Below, in pieces: positions 22,001 through 33,100 of a DNA stretch of 64,000 nt (positions are counted from its first letter, which is position 1; every line of letters begins with the position of its first letter). The translations under genes were made by a program, and so were the position numbers. This DNA is from a virus. Where the stretch lies: positions 1 through 64,000 of the IMG/VR virus record IMGVR_UViG_3300030012_002710; one strand, given 5' to 3'. The notes below the pieces were generated by a model. It had not been told where the DNA came from. It searched no databases and saw only the letters and a list, made by a program, of their open reading frames with translations.

Positions 22001-25000
22001 CTTCTATGATAACCAACTAACGCACCAGGTATAAAGCTTTTTCTTCTACCTAAAAGTATTTTATCTTCAGTATTTATTGCTTTTGTTATTTCTAAAGCAT
22101 TTTTTATAAAATTATTTACATCTTTAGTATTTTCTAATTTTAATCTTTTTTTACCTATTGTTCTTAAAGATTCAGTTGGTTTTAATTTAAAATTTAATTT
22201 ATTTTTATCTACTAAATTATAATAATTTAAGTTATCTGTTTCTTTTGTAAACTTAGCACCTTCTTTACCAGCTAATACAGCTTCTTCTAATGCAACATCA
22301 ATAACACCTTCTAAATATTCTGTATTATTAATTAATTTAGGGTTTACTCTTATTTCTTCTGCAATAGATTCTACAATAGCATCTTTACCTCTACCATCTG
22401 GAATAGCTGATAAAGCATCATATATAACATCCTGATTTCTTTTACTAAACATAACAGGGTTTCTACCTTCTCCTATGTTTTCTATAATTCTAGGATCTGT
22501 ACCTATTTCTTGTAAATATTGTCTTGCAGCTGTATTTGTAGCAGCTCTACCTATAAGCTCTAACATACCTTTTAAAGCTTGTGATGTACTACTTCTTACT
22601 TTAAACGTAGGTGATTTAACATTACCTTCAATACCTAAAGCTTTTTTAAATGATTCAACTGTAATATCTTTTTTCTTTGTAAACTGAAAGTTGTTACCTA
22701 TTCTTTTACCTTTATTATAAAATAGCTTTTGTATATTTCTTGGTACACCTGTTGGTAAACCACCAATAGATACTTTTTTACCAGGTTTATTTTTAGCTTC
22801 TACTTCTTTTACTTCTGTATTATTTTCAGGTAACAAGTTAATTATTGCTCTAGCATTTTTATTTATAAACATTAAAGCTTTTCTAGCTTCTGGTTGTGAT
22901 AAGTTTGCAGCTGGTGAAAATATTTTTTTAGCTGGTATACCTACTAAATCAGCTATACCTTGTTCATCTAGTGTTCTTAATGTTTTGTATGTAAGTTCAT
23001 TAACATTTAATTTTTTAAGCTCTTTAACTGTTTTTTCTACAAAATTAGTTTTAGCTTTTTCATCAAGACCAAATAATTTTAACGGATTAGTTGTTGGTTT
23101 TTTATCCTCTTTAATTGTTGTAGTTTCAACCTCTGGTGTGGTGTCTGCTATTTGTCTAGACTCAGGAGCGTCGATGCTAGTTGTAAGTGCTTCATCACCA
23201 ATAAGTTGATCGTAAAACTGCTGTCTTTTAGGCACTATGTTAGCATTGACATGTGTAGTAAATGCTGCTTTTGTAGGATCAAACCTATCTATAATACTTT
23301 TAAATTGTGATCTAACAAAACTTAATGCTTCTTCAGGAGCCACAGTACCTCTTCTTACATCATAACCTAATGCGGCTACAGCTACACTTTCATATTGATC
23401 TATTAAATCTTTTTCTAATTTTTTATCATTACGGTTTTCATTATATTGCTCAGCTAAATTATTTACATTTTGTGTTTCTCTTTTAGATAATGAAACACGT
23501 TTTTTAGGAACAACTTTTGACTTTTGTTCTGGCTTAATTAATTCTCCTTCAGCACCTTCTTTTGCTAAAAGAACTTGAGCTAAAGTAAAATTACCTTTTT
23601 CCATGCTTTTATTAAAATCTTTTAAAGCATTGTAAACATCTCTACCTTCATTAAATTTAATATTAACACCTAAGTTTTGTAAATTTCTTCTTACAACATC
23701 ACCTACTTTTGTAGCAAAGTTTTCTTTGTATTTTATATTACCTGTATTTAAAGCTTCAACAAATAATGTTAAATACTCCTCAGCTTGCATTTCTTCAGTT
23801 TTATCTTTATATGATTTTAATCTTCTTTTAAAAGCAGGGTTTTCAACTTGGCTTGGATCTAATTTATCTAATTCAGATTTTAAAGCATCTCTCATTCTAA
23901 TAGCAGCTTCAGGATTACTTTTTAAAGTTTTATATAATAAAGCATGTAACGTTTCATGGAAAGGTGCTGCAACCGCTTTGTCTGTAGCGGCAAATTCTCT
24001 GTTAATTATAATAATTTGTTCATTGGTTTTAGGATCTTGATATATAAAAGCTTGTTGTTCAGGAGCTTCTTTAGGAATTTCTTTTTCTAAACCTCTTTCT
24101 TTAATAAATTTTTCTACAGCTTTTGAATCCTCTAAGTCTTGTACTTCTAGTTTATCTATAAATCTTGATACATCTTTAGCTGTTTGAATATTAGAAGCTA
24201 GTTTTTCAGCTGTATTTCTAATATCATATATACCTTGTGACACTGCGTTAATTGCATCTTGATTTTCTTGGAGCATATCATCTCGAGTTTTTTTATCAAC
24301 GCTTGTGTTTTGTGAAATACCTTGTCTTTTTTTATTTAAATCTTGTAAAAGTTTACTACCTTCTTCAATTTGTTTTATTTGAGCAGGTGTTAATGCTGCT
24401 ATTAACTGATCATTTTCATTATAAGTTTCAGTAAGTTTTTTTATAATTTCTTGTTGTGATTTTTCTATTTGATTAATTTGCTCTGTTGTAAGATTTTTTT
24501 GATATTTAGAATTTTCTAATACACCTAACTTTCTAACATAATTTGATATTCTTTCATTTTGAGCTTTAGTTCTCATAGCTCTTTTAACTGTTCTTCCTAC
24601 AACTGAAACACCTTTACCACCTACATAACCTTGTAATAAAGTTTCTATCCCTTCATTAGACTTCATTGTTTCAAAAGCATTTTTACTAGCTTCTTCTAAA
24701 GTTAATCCAGTGGCTAAATTTCTATTTAGTTCTTCTAAACCAAACTGTGTCCATTCGGTTACTGCATTTGTTGTTCCAGGACCAGGTAAGTTTAATAATG
24801 TATATAATGCTCCTTTTTGTGCTAAAGGTGCACCATTAATATATTTAATAGCACTTTTTAAACCAGCTCTTTCTAATAAAAAACCAGCTGTACCTAAAAC
24901 AACAGGGGTTAATGTTTCAGCTTGACCACTTTCTACTAATTGATCTAAAGTAATACCTAAACTTGCAGCTTTTTGATTATTAAATTCTTGTATAGAACTT

Positions 25001-26028
25001 CCAATCATATCTGTAGCTAAACCTACACCGTAAGTACTTGCACTAATAGCAGCTGAAGTACCAAAAGCTGTAAAGGCATTAAAACTAGCAGCTAGTCCAC
25101 CACCAATATAACTAGCTTTTCCTTCAGGTAAATCTGTAAAACCAATTGTTTGTCTATTAACTTTATTTCTTTTATCTAAGTCTTTTGAAAATTTTATATA
25201 AGTATCTTGCCAATATTTTCTATAATCTTTACTTTCTTCCCAACCAAAAGTATTAGGTAAAATATCTGTATTACTTAATAAAGCTGCTAAAGTTAATCCA
25301 GCCCTATTATCTACAGTATTTATTTGATTAAAAGCATTTACTATAGTATTATAAGAACTAGTTAAAGCTGACATATCTTTTCCAGTCTGTTTAGGATCAG
25401 TAACAGAAGCCATAGCATCTATAATTTTTTCACCTGTTTTACCAAGCACTATTTCACCTAATCCTCCTATGTGTGATAAAGCAATTGTATCATCGTCAGG
25501 ATCACCTAAAATCATTTTCATTAATTCATCGGCAAATTTATTTTCTTCGTTTTGAGATATTTCTTTATATTTTTCTCCTGTAACTACTACTTCATCTAAA
25601 TCTAATGGATCAAAACCTTCTTGTATTTGTCTTAGTTTTGCACCACCTTCTTCTGTAAAAACAGATCCTGTAGATTCTTGATATTGTTGCATAGACTCAC
25701 CACCTGTATAAAGAGGATTACCTTCATAAGATCTTTGATTTAAATACAAAGGGTTTATTTGTTCTTTTACTTTATTATATTTTTCTACTAATTTATTAAA
25801 CTCTATTATTCTATTAGGTGAATCCATGTTATCCATTTCCATATCATCACCTGCTATGTTTTTAATTTCTTGTGTTATGCTAGCTAACTCATCTAATTTA
25901 TTTACAGGATCTTCAGGTTCAACAGACAAAGGAGTGGCTTCAGGATAAGTTGATACTAAAGTATTTACTACATCTTTCCTATTATTAGGAATAGTATATG
26001 TGTCTTTACCAACTTTGTATTTAAACAT
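19093..26028 (-). CDS. Giant ejected virion (polyvalent) protein with metallopeptidase motif
   Basis: 2311 aa, the largest gene here. Residues 144-151 read LDEVVVTG. Hydrophobic Ala/Gly stretches lie at about 290-390. A zinc-peptidase motif HETLH is at 691-695. A sigma-like region at about 860-950 contains RFDPTKAAFTTHV and TTSIDAPES. The C-terminal 600 residues resemble the large polyvalent protein-associated domains of phage ejected proteins, and the protein ends in a Lys-rich tail. It follows two internal virion proteins. The role is probably in genome entry: cutting wall or host proteins and forming a channel. Domain calls other than HETLH need a profile search. Confidence 0.72.
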   Translation of the reverse strand: MFKYKVGKDTYTIPNNRKDVVNTLVSTYPEATPLSVEPEDPVNKLDELASITQEIKNIAGDDMEMDNMDSPNRIIEFNKLVEKYNKVKEQINPLYLNQRSYEGNPLYTGGESMQQYQESTGSVFTEEGGAKLRQIQEGFDPLDLDEVVVTGEKYKEISQNEENKFADELMKMILGDPDDDTIALSHIGGLGEIVLGKTGEKIIDAMASVTDPKQTGKDMSALTSSYNTIVNAFNQINTVDNRAGLTLAALLSNTDILPNTFGWEESKDYRKYWQDTYIKFSKDLDKRNKVNRQTIGFTDLPEGKASYIGGGLAASFNAFTAFGTSAAISASTYGVGLATDMIGSSIQEFNNQKAASLGITLDQLVESGQAETLTPVVLGTAGFLLERAGLKSAIKYINGAPLAQKGALYTLLNLPGPGTTNAVTEWTQFGLEELNRNLATGLTLEEASKNAFETMKSNEGIETLLQGYVGGKGVSVVGRTVKRAMRTKAQNERISNYVRKLGVLENSKYQKNLTTEQINQIEKSQQEIIKKLTETYNENDQLIAALTPAQIKQIEEGSKLLQDLNKKRQGISQNTSVDKKTRDDMLQENQDAINAVSQGIYDIRNTAEKLASNIQTAKDVSRFIDKLEVQDLEDSKAVEKFIKERGLEKEIPKEAPEQQAFIYQDPKTNEQIIIINREFAATDKAVAAPFHETLHALLYKTLKSNPEAAIRMRDALKSELDKLDPSQVENPAFKRRLKSYKDKTEEMQAEEYLTLFVEALNTGNIKYKENFATKVGDVVRRNLQNLGVNIKFNEGRDVYNALKDFNKSMEKGNFTLAQVLLAKEGAEGELIKPEQKSKVVPKKRVSLSKRETQNVNNLAEQYNENRNDKKLEKDLIDQYESVAVAALGYDVRRGTVAPEEALSFVRSQFKSIIDRFDPTKAAFTTHVNANIVPKRQQFYDQLIGDEALTTSIDAPESRQIADTTPEVETTTIKEDKKPTTNPLKLFGLDEKAKTNFVEKTVKELKKLNVNELTYKTLRTLDEQGIADLVGIPAKKIFSPAANLSQPEARKALMFINKNARAIINLLPENNTEVKEVEAKNKPGKKVSIGGLPTGVPRNIQKLFYNKGKRIGNNFQFTKKKDITVESFKKALGIEGNVKSPTFKVRSSTSQALKGMLELIGRAATNTAARQYLQEIGTDPRIIENIGEGRNPVMFSKRNQDVIYDALSAIPDGRGKDAIVESIAEEIRVNPKLINNTEYLEGVIDVALEEAVLAGKEGAKFTKETDNLNYYNLVDKNKLNFKLKPTESLRTIGKKRLKLENTKDVNNFIKNALEITKAINTEDKILLGRRKSFIPGALVGYHRRSTGDGKLEEFYKALDTNTKPKWVSEKTQKLFDKVKTIIPASSFKNVQKKISEAKTREEKIKIAKQNLPALREHQESAKNFFNAFNSLLTDYLYDSKNQKEFENRLDYILKLKRLNSDNVKGERDLVALDGFYLGEPDGPIKLEHVKSSSQQSVQSLKSIVSGTWDTSIANDFKGMFGYKNKFDEIDAYGKTNTSKYYRFYDKNEASKYVLSEFGFEGTIYDKNLISAIQEDLIKSEKLAAPFNNEKLPSVVKFSKRQDYTNDMVLERMAELDLEQAEAQIKFSKSQNLSDDFNKIIENKTGIGAEKVYSDVKAQVVGASKGRFNFFIPPSAEDFMGLLYKTLGKGKLGDAQMAWYKKNLLDPFARAMDNISRDRIALQNDFKKLKQDLKIVPKNLRKKITGEPYTQEQAVRVYIWNLQGMRPEGMSQTDINELVSFVESKPELVTFANELIRLQKGDSYPAPKFGWLAGTITTDLMDGINTIKRAKYLEQWQYNADEIFSRANLNKLEAAYGKNYRVALEGILKRMRTGRNREFNSDTLTGRVTDWLTNSIGAIMFFNTRSAVLQTISAVNFINFKDNNIFAAGKAFANQPQFWKDFMTLMNSDFLVDRRNGLRLNVNENDIADMAKKGGVRGVISEMLRLGFLPTQIADSFAIASGGATFYRNRIKSLQKQGKSKAEAEKEAFLDFREIAEESQQSSRPDRISQQQASPLGRIILAFANTPMQYTRLIKKAASDLKNGRGDAKTNISKIFYYGFAQNLLFNAMQQALFAIGFGDDDETLEEKEKKKQKKYISILNSMADSILRGLGVGGAIVSVLKNTATKLYQEGDKKRPEYQDVVVKEILQISPPISSKVGKVKAAFRTYDWNKKEIMEKGFSLDNPAYLAAGQLLAAGFNIPLDRAFKKIENIRNASSSDYEAWARIAMLAGWADWELGVKPEEKLGPNQRRKTTKTRSKKAKSRSKKVETRKK

Positions 26029-27554
26029 TATTTGTCTTTAAAATTTAATAATTGATCTGCTGGTTTATCAAATGGTGTTAAACTAATATCCTCTACACCA
26101 AGTAAAATATCTGCGCTTTTACCGTATTGAGTAGAAGAATAATTTTTCATTAAATCTAACCAATCAGATGTTGATGTATCAAAAAGATCTAATTCATTTA
26201 TTAGTTCTTCACTGTCTCCTTTGTCTTTCCATAATTTTAATTTATTACCTACAACTTCAACAGAAGCTATTTTGCCTTCTTTTGTAGTTATACCTTTTAA
26301 AAAGTCAAACGAATTAGTATCTTTGTTATAATTATTTATTGCATCTTGAAAAGCATTTTCTACTTTTTTAACCGCTGCGTTAGTTCTTATTTCAGATTTA
26401 GTTAATTTGTTGTCATCAGTGCTTTCTTTTGGAACATTTCTAAGTGAACCTTCTTTATCTGCAACAGTTAACGTAGATTTAAATATTTCTTTTTCATTTG
26501 TTATTTCATAGTTAGGTATTAAAGTCTTAGCTCTTTTTAAATACATTTCTATCCACTTTACTTTTGATTCTTCATCTAAAACTTTTCCACCACTAGCGGT
26601 GTCTACAAACTTTAATTTAAAATCATTATCTTCACCTGCATTTAATTCCCACGTGGCATTAACAGATGCATAATCTTTATCATCTTCTAAATGAGATTCT
26701 GCTGCAGCTTGTAATTGAGTTAAAATTTTACTAGAAATAGCTGCTGTATTATATGGTGTAACGTCATATTGTCTAGTGCCATCAGCGTTTGTTCTAGTAA
26801 AACTTCTAGACCTGTCAAGCATACTAGCATCAAACTTACCAGTTTCAGTATTATAAATACCAGTTTTATCTATTGCTGCTTGAGCAGAAGCTTTCATATC
26901 TATAATTACACCAGGTTCATATTCTAACATAGCACTAATATTTATATCTTCTTTAATACCAGATACAGTGCCAAATAATTGTTTATCTTTAACATAAATA
27001 GAATCTAATTTACCTTCTATTCCTGATATAGCTCTCATAACCTTATGATACTTTTGCGTTTCTTCTCCACCTACTAAAGCAATACCATTAGGTGTATCTG
27101 GTTTTGGTGCATCTCCAGTAAAACCCATATCTTTAAAATAGTCAACTTTACCTTTTTCTAAAACTGTACCTAAAGTAGCTAACAATGATATTGCACTTTG
27201 TTTTTCACTTAATAAATTCATCAAGTATTGTTTATCTTCCATAGATCCTGTAGAATACTTTATTTGACTTTGTAGCTTAGAAATATCATCCATAGTACCC
27301 ATGCCATATTTAAAAAATACATCTGAATTTATACCAGCATTAGCCATTCTTTTATTAAGCTCTGTTCTATTATCTAAAGCATTTTTAATAATATCAACAT
27401 TTCTTTTTTCTTCTGCTTGAGCTTGTTTTGTTTTTCTTTGTTGAATAGTATTCATGGTATTAATGGTAACTTGTGCAATATTATTTATTGCATTAGCCCA
27501 CATTTTACCTGATTCTGTATCTATTACGGTTATTGGATTTTCGTATGCTCCCAT
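26028..27554 (-). CDS. Putative internal virion protein
   Basis: A 508-aa soluble, helix-rich protein with N-terminal coiled-coil potential (INTMNTIQQRKTKQAQAEEK) and no membrane segment. It sits between an Ala/Gly-rich T7 gp14-like protein and the giant ejected protein, the place of T7 gp15-type core proteins. Its stop overlaps the giant gene's ATG by a base. No direct sequence match recognised. Confidence 0.6.
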   Translation of the reverse strand: MGAYENPITVIDTESGKMWANAINNIAQVTINTMNTIQQRKTKQAQAEEKRNVDIIKNALDNRTELNKRMANAGINSDVFFKYGMGTMDDISKLQSQIKYSTGSMEDKQYLMNLLSEKQSAISLLATLGTVLEKGKVDYFKDMGFTGDAPKPDTPNGIALVGGEETQKYHKVMRAISGIEGKLDSIYVKDKQLFGTVSGIKEDINISAMLEYEPGVIIDMKASAQAAIDKTGIYNTETGKFDASMLDRSRSFTRTNADGTRQYDVTPYNTAAISSKILTQLQAAAESHLEDDKDYASVNATWELNAGEDNDFKLKFVDTASGGKVLDEESKVKWIEMYLKRAKTLIPNYEITNEKEIFKSTLTVADKEGSLRNVPKESTDDNKLTKSEIRTNAAVKKVENAFQDAINNYNKDTNSFDFLKGITTKEGKIASVEVVGNKLKLWKDKGDSEELINELDLFDTSTSDWLDLMKNYSSTQYGKSADILLGVEDISLTPFDKPADQLLNFKDK

Positions 27555-27568
27555 TTTTATCCTTTTTA

Positions 27569-28300
27569 TTATTGGCTACCCGCTGCACCTACTGCAGCAC
27601 CAGCCATACTACCAAAAGCAGAAACACCTGCTGATATAGCAGCTGCTTGGTTTTGCCTTCCAGCTATTTCTGCTTGCTGTTGTCCAGTTATTTGTGCTTG
27701 TTTTCTATTTAATTGTTCTGTTTCTCTTCTTTCTTGTTCACTATAAACAAACTGTTTACCAGAAACTTCTACCTGTTGCATCCTAGCCGCTTCACCCATT
27801 AATGCACCTTGAACTCTTAATGCTTCACTCATTTTAGTTTGTTGCAATTGTTGTTCTCCTTGTAATCTTAGTTTTTCGTTTTGAGCTTCTTGTTGTTCTA
27901 TATTAGCAGCAACACCTTGTTTACTTTTAAGTGCAGCTTGAGCAAGTGCTGTAGCACCTCCTGCAGATGCACCGCTAGCTTGTAAAGCATCTAAAGTATT
28001 AGCTAAAGCTATATCTGATTGTTCCATTTGTATTTCAGCCGCTTTTGTAGCTACCCCTAAGTTCTCGTATGGGTTTGAAATCATACCACTTAAATCAGAA
28101 ATCATTGAAGATAAGTCGGTTACTCCTTCATAAGGATTAATAATTTCTTGTCTGTTATTTTCTAAAACTCTTAATTCGCTTTCAAGTCTTCTTTTTTCTC
28201 GCGCTGCTCTTCTAGCTTGTTTAGCTCCTGAAGCCGCACCTATGGCTGCACCACCTAATGTTGCTACACCACCTATTATTGCTGCTGCTACAAATGTCAT
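27569..28300 (-). CDS. Internal virion protein, T7 gp14-like
   Basis: A 243-aa protein with an Ala/Gly hydrophobic N-terminus (FVAAAIIGGVATLGGAAIGA) and a similar C-terminal segment flanking a long Gln/Glu/Ala coiled region. This is the usual appearance of the small ejected protein that forms an outer-membrane pore in podoviruses. It overlaps the cupin-like gene by 4 nt upstream. Confidence 0.7.
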   Translation of the reverse strand: MTFVAAAIIGGVATLGGAAIGAASGAKQARRAAREKRRLESELRVLENNRQEIINPYEGVTDLSSMISDLSGMISNPYENLGVATKAAEIQMEQSDIALANTLDALQASGASAGGATALAQAALKSKQGVAANIEQQEAQNEKLRLQGEQQLQQTKMSEALRVQGALMGEAARMQQVEVSGKQFVYSEQERRETEQLNRKQAQITGQQQAEIAGRQNQAAAISAGVSAFGSMAGAAVGAAGSQ

Positions 28301-28671
28301 AATTCTACAATTTGTTTTTCAAGTTTTTTTATATTTTTTGTATTACTAGGGTTTTTATGAACATTTATAAAAATAGATTTTTCATGTGCATAAATAATTC
28401 TTTGAGCACCAGGTTTTGATATAGTATAACAAGGAGCTATATGATCTATTACCTCACCATTTTCTTTTATAGTTACTTTACCTTCTAATAAAAACCAAAC
28501 ATGTAAGTGTTTGTGTTTTGCGCCTAATACAGCTTGATCTTTTTGCATAACCATTTTTCTTAAATAAACTTGATCTGCAAAATCATGTGTTATAGGTATT
28601 TCTTCTACTTCAACAATGTTACCATTGTTATGTGCTATTTGTATATTGTTTTCTAATTCAATTAATTCCAT
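28297..28671 (-). CDS. Cupin-like protein
   Basis: A 124-aa protein. The core KHKHLHVWFLLEGKVTIKEN, with closely spaced His followed by a G-K-V-T turn and ISKPGAQRIIYAHEKSIF, matches a single-domain cupin barrel. It could bind metal through the His pair. It lies among tail genes, so a structural or chaperone role is possible, but cupins do many things and the substrate is unknown. Confidence 0.6.
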   Translation of the reverse strand: MELIELENNIQIAHNNGNIVEVEEIPITHDFADQVYLRKMVMQKDQAVLGAKHKHLHVWFLLEGKVTIKENGEVIDHIAPCYTISKPGAQRIIYAHEKSIFINVHKNPSNTKNIKKLEKQIVEL

Positions 28672-30153
28672 TTAATATGCTGATTCTACAAAATCCGATG
28701 ATACTGCAAATAATTCTTTCATACCACCTGGATCTGTTAATGTGTCTGTTGATACTTTTACCGTTGCAAAATAACCTTTTATACCTGTCATTTGTTTACC
28801 AAATACTACTTCACCTGGTGCTGCTGTACTATCATTAACTAGATTAGCAACATATTTGTTTTCTTTTCTATCAAAACCAGCATGATTAATAGGTGGTATT
28901 AAAGCTGTTGTATTAGCTGTAATAGGTGTTGTTGTTAAGTTTGCAAACGTATTACCAAAGTTATCATATGATCCTTCATTATAACTTCGTATAAATGCTA
29001 CACTATCATTAGTGTTTGTTGTAGCATAATTTTCAAAATCTGTATTAATGCTACCTATACCGGTTGAGTCAGATACAAAGCTATCAACCTCCCAACCATT
29101 GCTACCTTCGTAGTTAACTGTTTTAAATACTTTAGATACACTTACAGATGGGTTAAATATAAACTCTATAGATGCATCACCTTGTGTACCATAAAACTGA
29201 CATCTTGGCTGTGTAGATATATAATGTTGATATAAACCTCCTGTATCACTAGCACCTGTAGATGATGGCCCTGTTGTATAAAACTTATTTTTTAAACTTA
29301 ACATCATACCAGGTTTATATGTATATAAACTAGTCCACCCTTGTACTTGTTCATCAAAAGATAATGTTTTGTAATCTACATAAGATGTATCTGGTTGTAT
29401 AGATAATACATATTGTTTATTATATATATCCCACCCACCAGTTAGTTTACCATTACCCATAGTACCAAATTGATCTCTAAAAAAGTCAATCATACCATAG
29501 TTAGATATTTCAGTTAAACCATCTTGTGATAATCTCATTACAGCATTTCTATCTTTGTCTGTAAAGTATTTTCTTCTACCATATACAGCAAAGCTTTCAG
29601 GGTTTTTACTAATACCAAAGTTACCTACGTATGCTTGTACTGTACCTATTACCATATTAGATGCTGTAACATTTGGTGTGCCTTCGGCTGTATATATAAT
29701 ATCTTTATCTATAGGTGCTCTGTTAACTTTCTTTTCTTGAAATATAATTAAGTTAGTATCTTCTGCATATAGTTTTTGTATACTGCCGTTAGCTGGATCT
29801 ACACTTTTTGTTATATCTTCACCTATAGGAAATACGTTTGTATCATTTATACCAGTTCTAGCATTAAATATACCAGAGTAAATTAAAGAGTTTATTCTTC
29901 TAGATGCTTTAGGATTGTCTTCTACTAAAAATGCTCTTACACCTTGACCACAATAAGTGTTGTTATAACCACCTCTTATTCTTGATTCTTCTATAGCCCA
30001 GTCTCTTTCATTATCTGGATTAGTTGTTATAGCAGGATATGTACCATCACCTCTAGACCCGTTCCATTCAGCTGGTGCAGGGTTAGTGGTATCATTTAAA
30101 GTCTTTCTAAGTATAAAAGAATTAAAAAATTTTACTTCTAATGTTGCTGCCAT
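28672..30153 (-). CDS. Tail structural protein
   Basis: A 493-aa beta-rich, Asn/Thr/Gly-rich protein (start MAATLEVKFFNSFILRKTLN). It contains repeated strands such as GRRKYFTDKDRNAVMRLSQD and ISNYGMIDFFRDQ, which look like beta-propeller blades. It directly follows the 1803-aa tail protein, with which it shares that style, and precedes the ejected proteins. Probably a tail hub or stabilisation component of a short tail. Confidence 0.65.
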   Translation of the reverse strand: MAATLEVKFFNSFILRKTLNDTTNPAPAEWNGSRGDGTYPAITTNPDNERDWAIEESRIRGGYNNTYCGQGVRAFLVEDNPKASRRINSLIYSGIFNARTGINDTNVFPIGEDITKSVDPANGSIQKLYAEDTNLIIFQEKKVNRAPIDKDIIYTAEGTPNVTASNMVIGTVQAYVGNFGISKNPESFAVYGRRKYFTDKDRNAVMRLSQDGLTEISNYGMIDFFRDQFGTMGNGKLTGGWDIYNKQYVLSIQPDTSYVDYKTLSFDEQVQGWTSLYTYKPGMMLSLKNKFYTTGPSSTGASDTGGLYQHYISTQPRCQFYGTQGDASIEFIFNPSVSVSKVFKTVNYEGSNGWEVDSFVSDSTGIGSINTDFENYATTNTNDSVAFIRSYNEGSYDNFGNTFANLTTTPITANTTALIPPINHAGFDRKENKYVANLVNDSTAAPGEVVFGKQMTGIKGYFATVKVSTDTLTDPGGMKELFAVSSDFVESAY

Positions 30154-30187
30154 AATTTATTATTGCATATTTCTTTATAATATTACC

Positions 30188-33100
30188 TTAAGGACAAGAT
30201 GTTACACCATTTATATACCAGTTTTGTGCTGGAGCGGGTTGAAAATCACTTGAAACATATGTTACACCTGTTAAACGTAGTTCTTTTTCATTTGATATAC
30301 CATTATCTACTATAGATGCTTGTGAACTACCTGGGTTAATACTAATAGATCCTATAGATGAATAACCATTTAATGGGTCTGATGAAAATACAGTTAATTC
30401 AGAAACACCTTGTACTAAAACAGAACCACCAAGTGCTGATGAATCATTTGTTAATCTTGAAAACAAAGCATTTATATTACAAGTTTGAAAAGCTGCACTA
30501 AATTTTTGAACAAATATAATACCTGTAGATCCTTGTGGAGAAACAGTCATAGTTCCAAATTGATAACTATTTGCTGGTGGTGTAGGTAAATTATTATTAC
30601 CACCAGTTGTAGGATCTAGATTAGCTACACAGGGTTGAGCTGTCCTAATAATTTTTTTACCATACTGATCAAACTGTGCTGACCATTTCATATCTTTTGC
30701 TGATGTATTACTACCATATTTAAAATTTGGATTTACACCAACACCGCTAAATATAGGTGCTCCATTTCTTGTAGAACTATATTCATTACCCCATTGTACG
30801 TTTAAACTACTTTCACCATCAGCTGCGCCTCTATATGAAAACCATTTAGTGCCAGATGTACCAGGATCCCAATGTATAGTTAATTGTGGATCTACATAAA
30901 ACTGTGATATGTATTTAAATGCCCATTCTCTTGCATAAACTATTTGATCAGGAAACTTTGCCTCTGCTTCTGTTCTTGAATCTGAAGATGAACTTGTTAC
31001 TCTATAAGCAAATGATGACGGTGGTGTTTTTTCTACACCTTGTACAGCTCCATTACCATAACTTGAAGCAAGTTGAACTGGATTATAAAAATCACCAAAA
31101 CTTAAATATACTCTTTGATTTTCTTGTGAATTTAAATAATCAGAGTAAGCACCTGATGGACAATTAAAAGTACTTAATGTAGGTATTTTAGGATTAGTTA
31201 CAGATACAGAGTTTGTTGGAGATATATTTGTACCATATGGGTATCTAGTTATAAGTCTGTATTCACCAAATCTATCTGGTGCATCACTTGGTGCTGTTCC
31301 TGATGGTTCTCTAAATGCTTGGTTTCTACCTACTACAAATAATTTTCTACCTATAGTTGTTAACTCTGGATCACTTTGTGTTTCTTTAGATTCCATCCAT
31401 GATTCAAAACTATCATTTTTAGATGGAGTAGATCCTGTGCCTTCTTGTGTTATTGCAGAGCTTAATTGATCTTTGACACCTGTATTAGCAAAAGCACTAG
31501 GTGGTGTACCAATTGTAACAGAACTAGTAGAATTAGGCCTATCATATGTATTAGCATGAGCTCCACCAAACTGTATTGTATTACCTTCTACGTCAGTTGC
31601 TGTTTGCCAAGGTGAATTTACATCTTGTCTATATTGTAAATAAGCTGGCCATATAACACCAGGTCTATCATTAGGAGCTTGACCATAATTACCAAGTTCA
31701 AAATCTACAATAATATATGCACTACCACCTGGTGTATCTGTAGTACCCGCTGTAATACCAGCAGGCACAGCACTGCTACCACCTGTAGTTGCACAATCTG
31801 TTCTACCATTTAATACTACACCACTAGGACTACTAAATAAAGTTGATCCTAAACCTGAATTAGCTTCACCCATAGCAACTTTAGCATTTCTATTAGAGTT
31901 AGTCCATGTCCACCCTGTACAGTTTGTTGCACTAGTAGTTACACTCCAAGGTGATGCTACTGTAGTATTAGACAAACCACTTTTAGGTTCTCTATTAACT
32001 GGTGGTAATGTTGATGTAGTAACTGGATTAGTGCTACCTGTTGTAGCTGCTGCCCAATAAAAACCTGAAGATTCAGGTCCTTGATTTATACATATGTTTT
32101 TAATATTATAAAAACTATCATTTAATGCAAATGTTTCATACCCTTGGTTACCATTTACAACTGTAATACAGGTACCATCTGCTACACCACCTATTGTTGT
32201 ATCATTTGTACCTGCGTCACTTAATGTAACGGTTAAAGTTACTGGTGTGTTTAGTGTAGCTGTAGGGTCTGTTACTACACCTGTTAAAGGATCTATAACT
32301 AAAGCCGGTATACCATTTGCTGGATCTGACGGTGTTTGTGTCATGCTCCAGGTTAAATCTTCTTGGTTTTTACTATTATCTTGACTACCATTTACACCAA
32401 CAAAAGAGTGTATTAATGTAGCTCCAGGTTGAGCAATAATAGGATTAACACATGTTATTATAGGTGCTACGTTAAATAATTTTTCTGATAAAGATATTTT
32501 TGTTACTAATCCATTTTGTGAACCACTGTCATTATTTTGTACATCAAAATTAAATGTAAAAGAATCAATAACAGGTGAATCAGGACTATAATAAAAATAA
32601 ACACCACTAGCTATGGTTATTACGTATTTATCAGGTGTACTAACACCATTTCCAGGCGTTCTAGTTAATACAAATTTATTTGTTACATTTTCTCCATTAC
32701 CATTTATTACTGAAAAACCAGATGTTGTATCAATATTACTGTTTATTACAGGAAGCTTAACACCTGAAGCGTCTGATGTGTATGGAAAGAAAGGTAAAGG
32801 TGTATATGAACCACTACTATATGTTGCGGTTGGTGATGCACCTGGAGTAATATCTTCTGCTAAATTAAATGTCCAAGTATCAGGCGCTAAAGACATGTTT
32901 TCATCTGTAGTAAAGTTTTTAATTACTGCAGAACCTTCTTTAATAGCTGTATTTAATTCAGATACTGTACCAGATGAAGATGTTTCCCAATATATATCTA
33001 ATCTTGATTCAACTGGTTCTGTTTCATAAATACTTAAAAACTGAGTTTGATCATCTGTAACATTTGTAGGTGCTTGTGTACCAATAGGATTTGATGGGTT

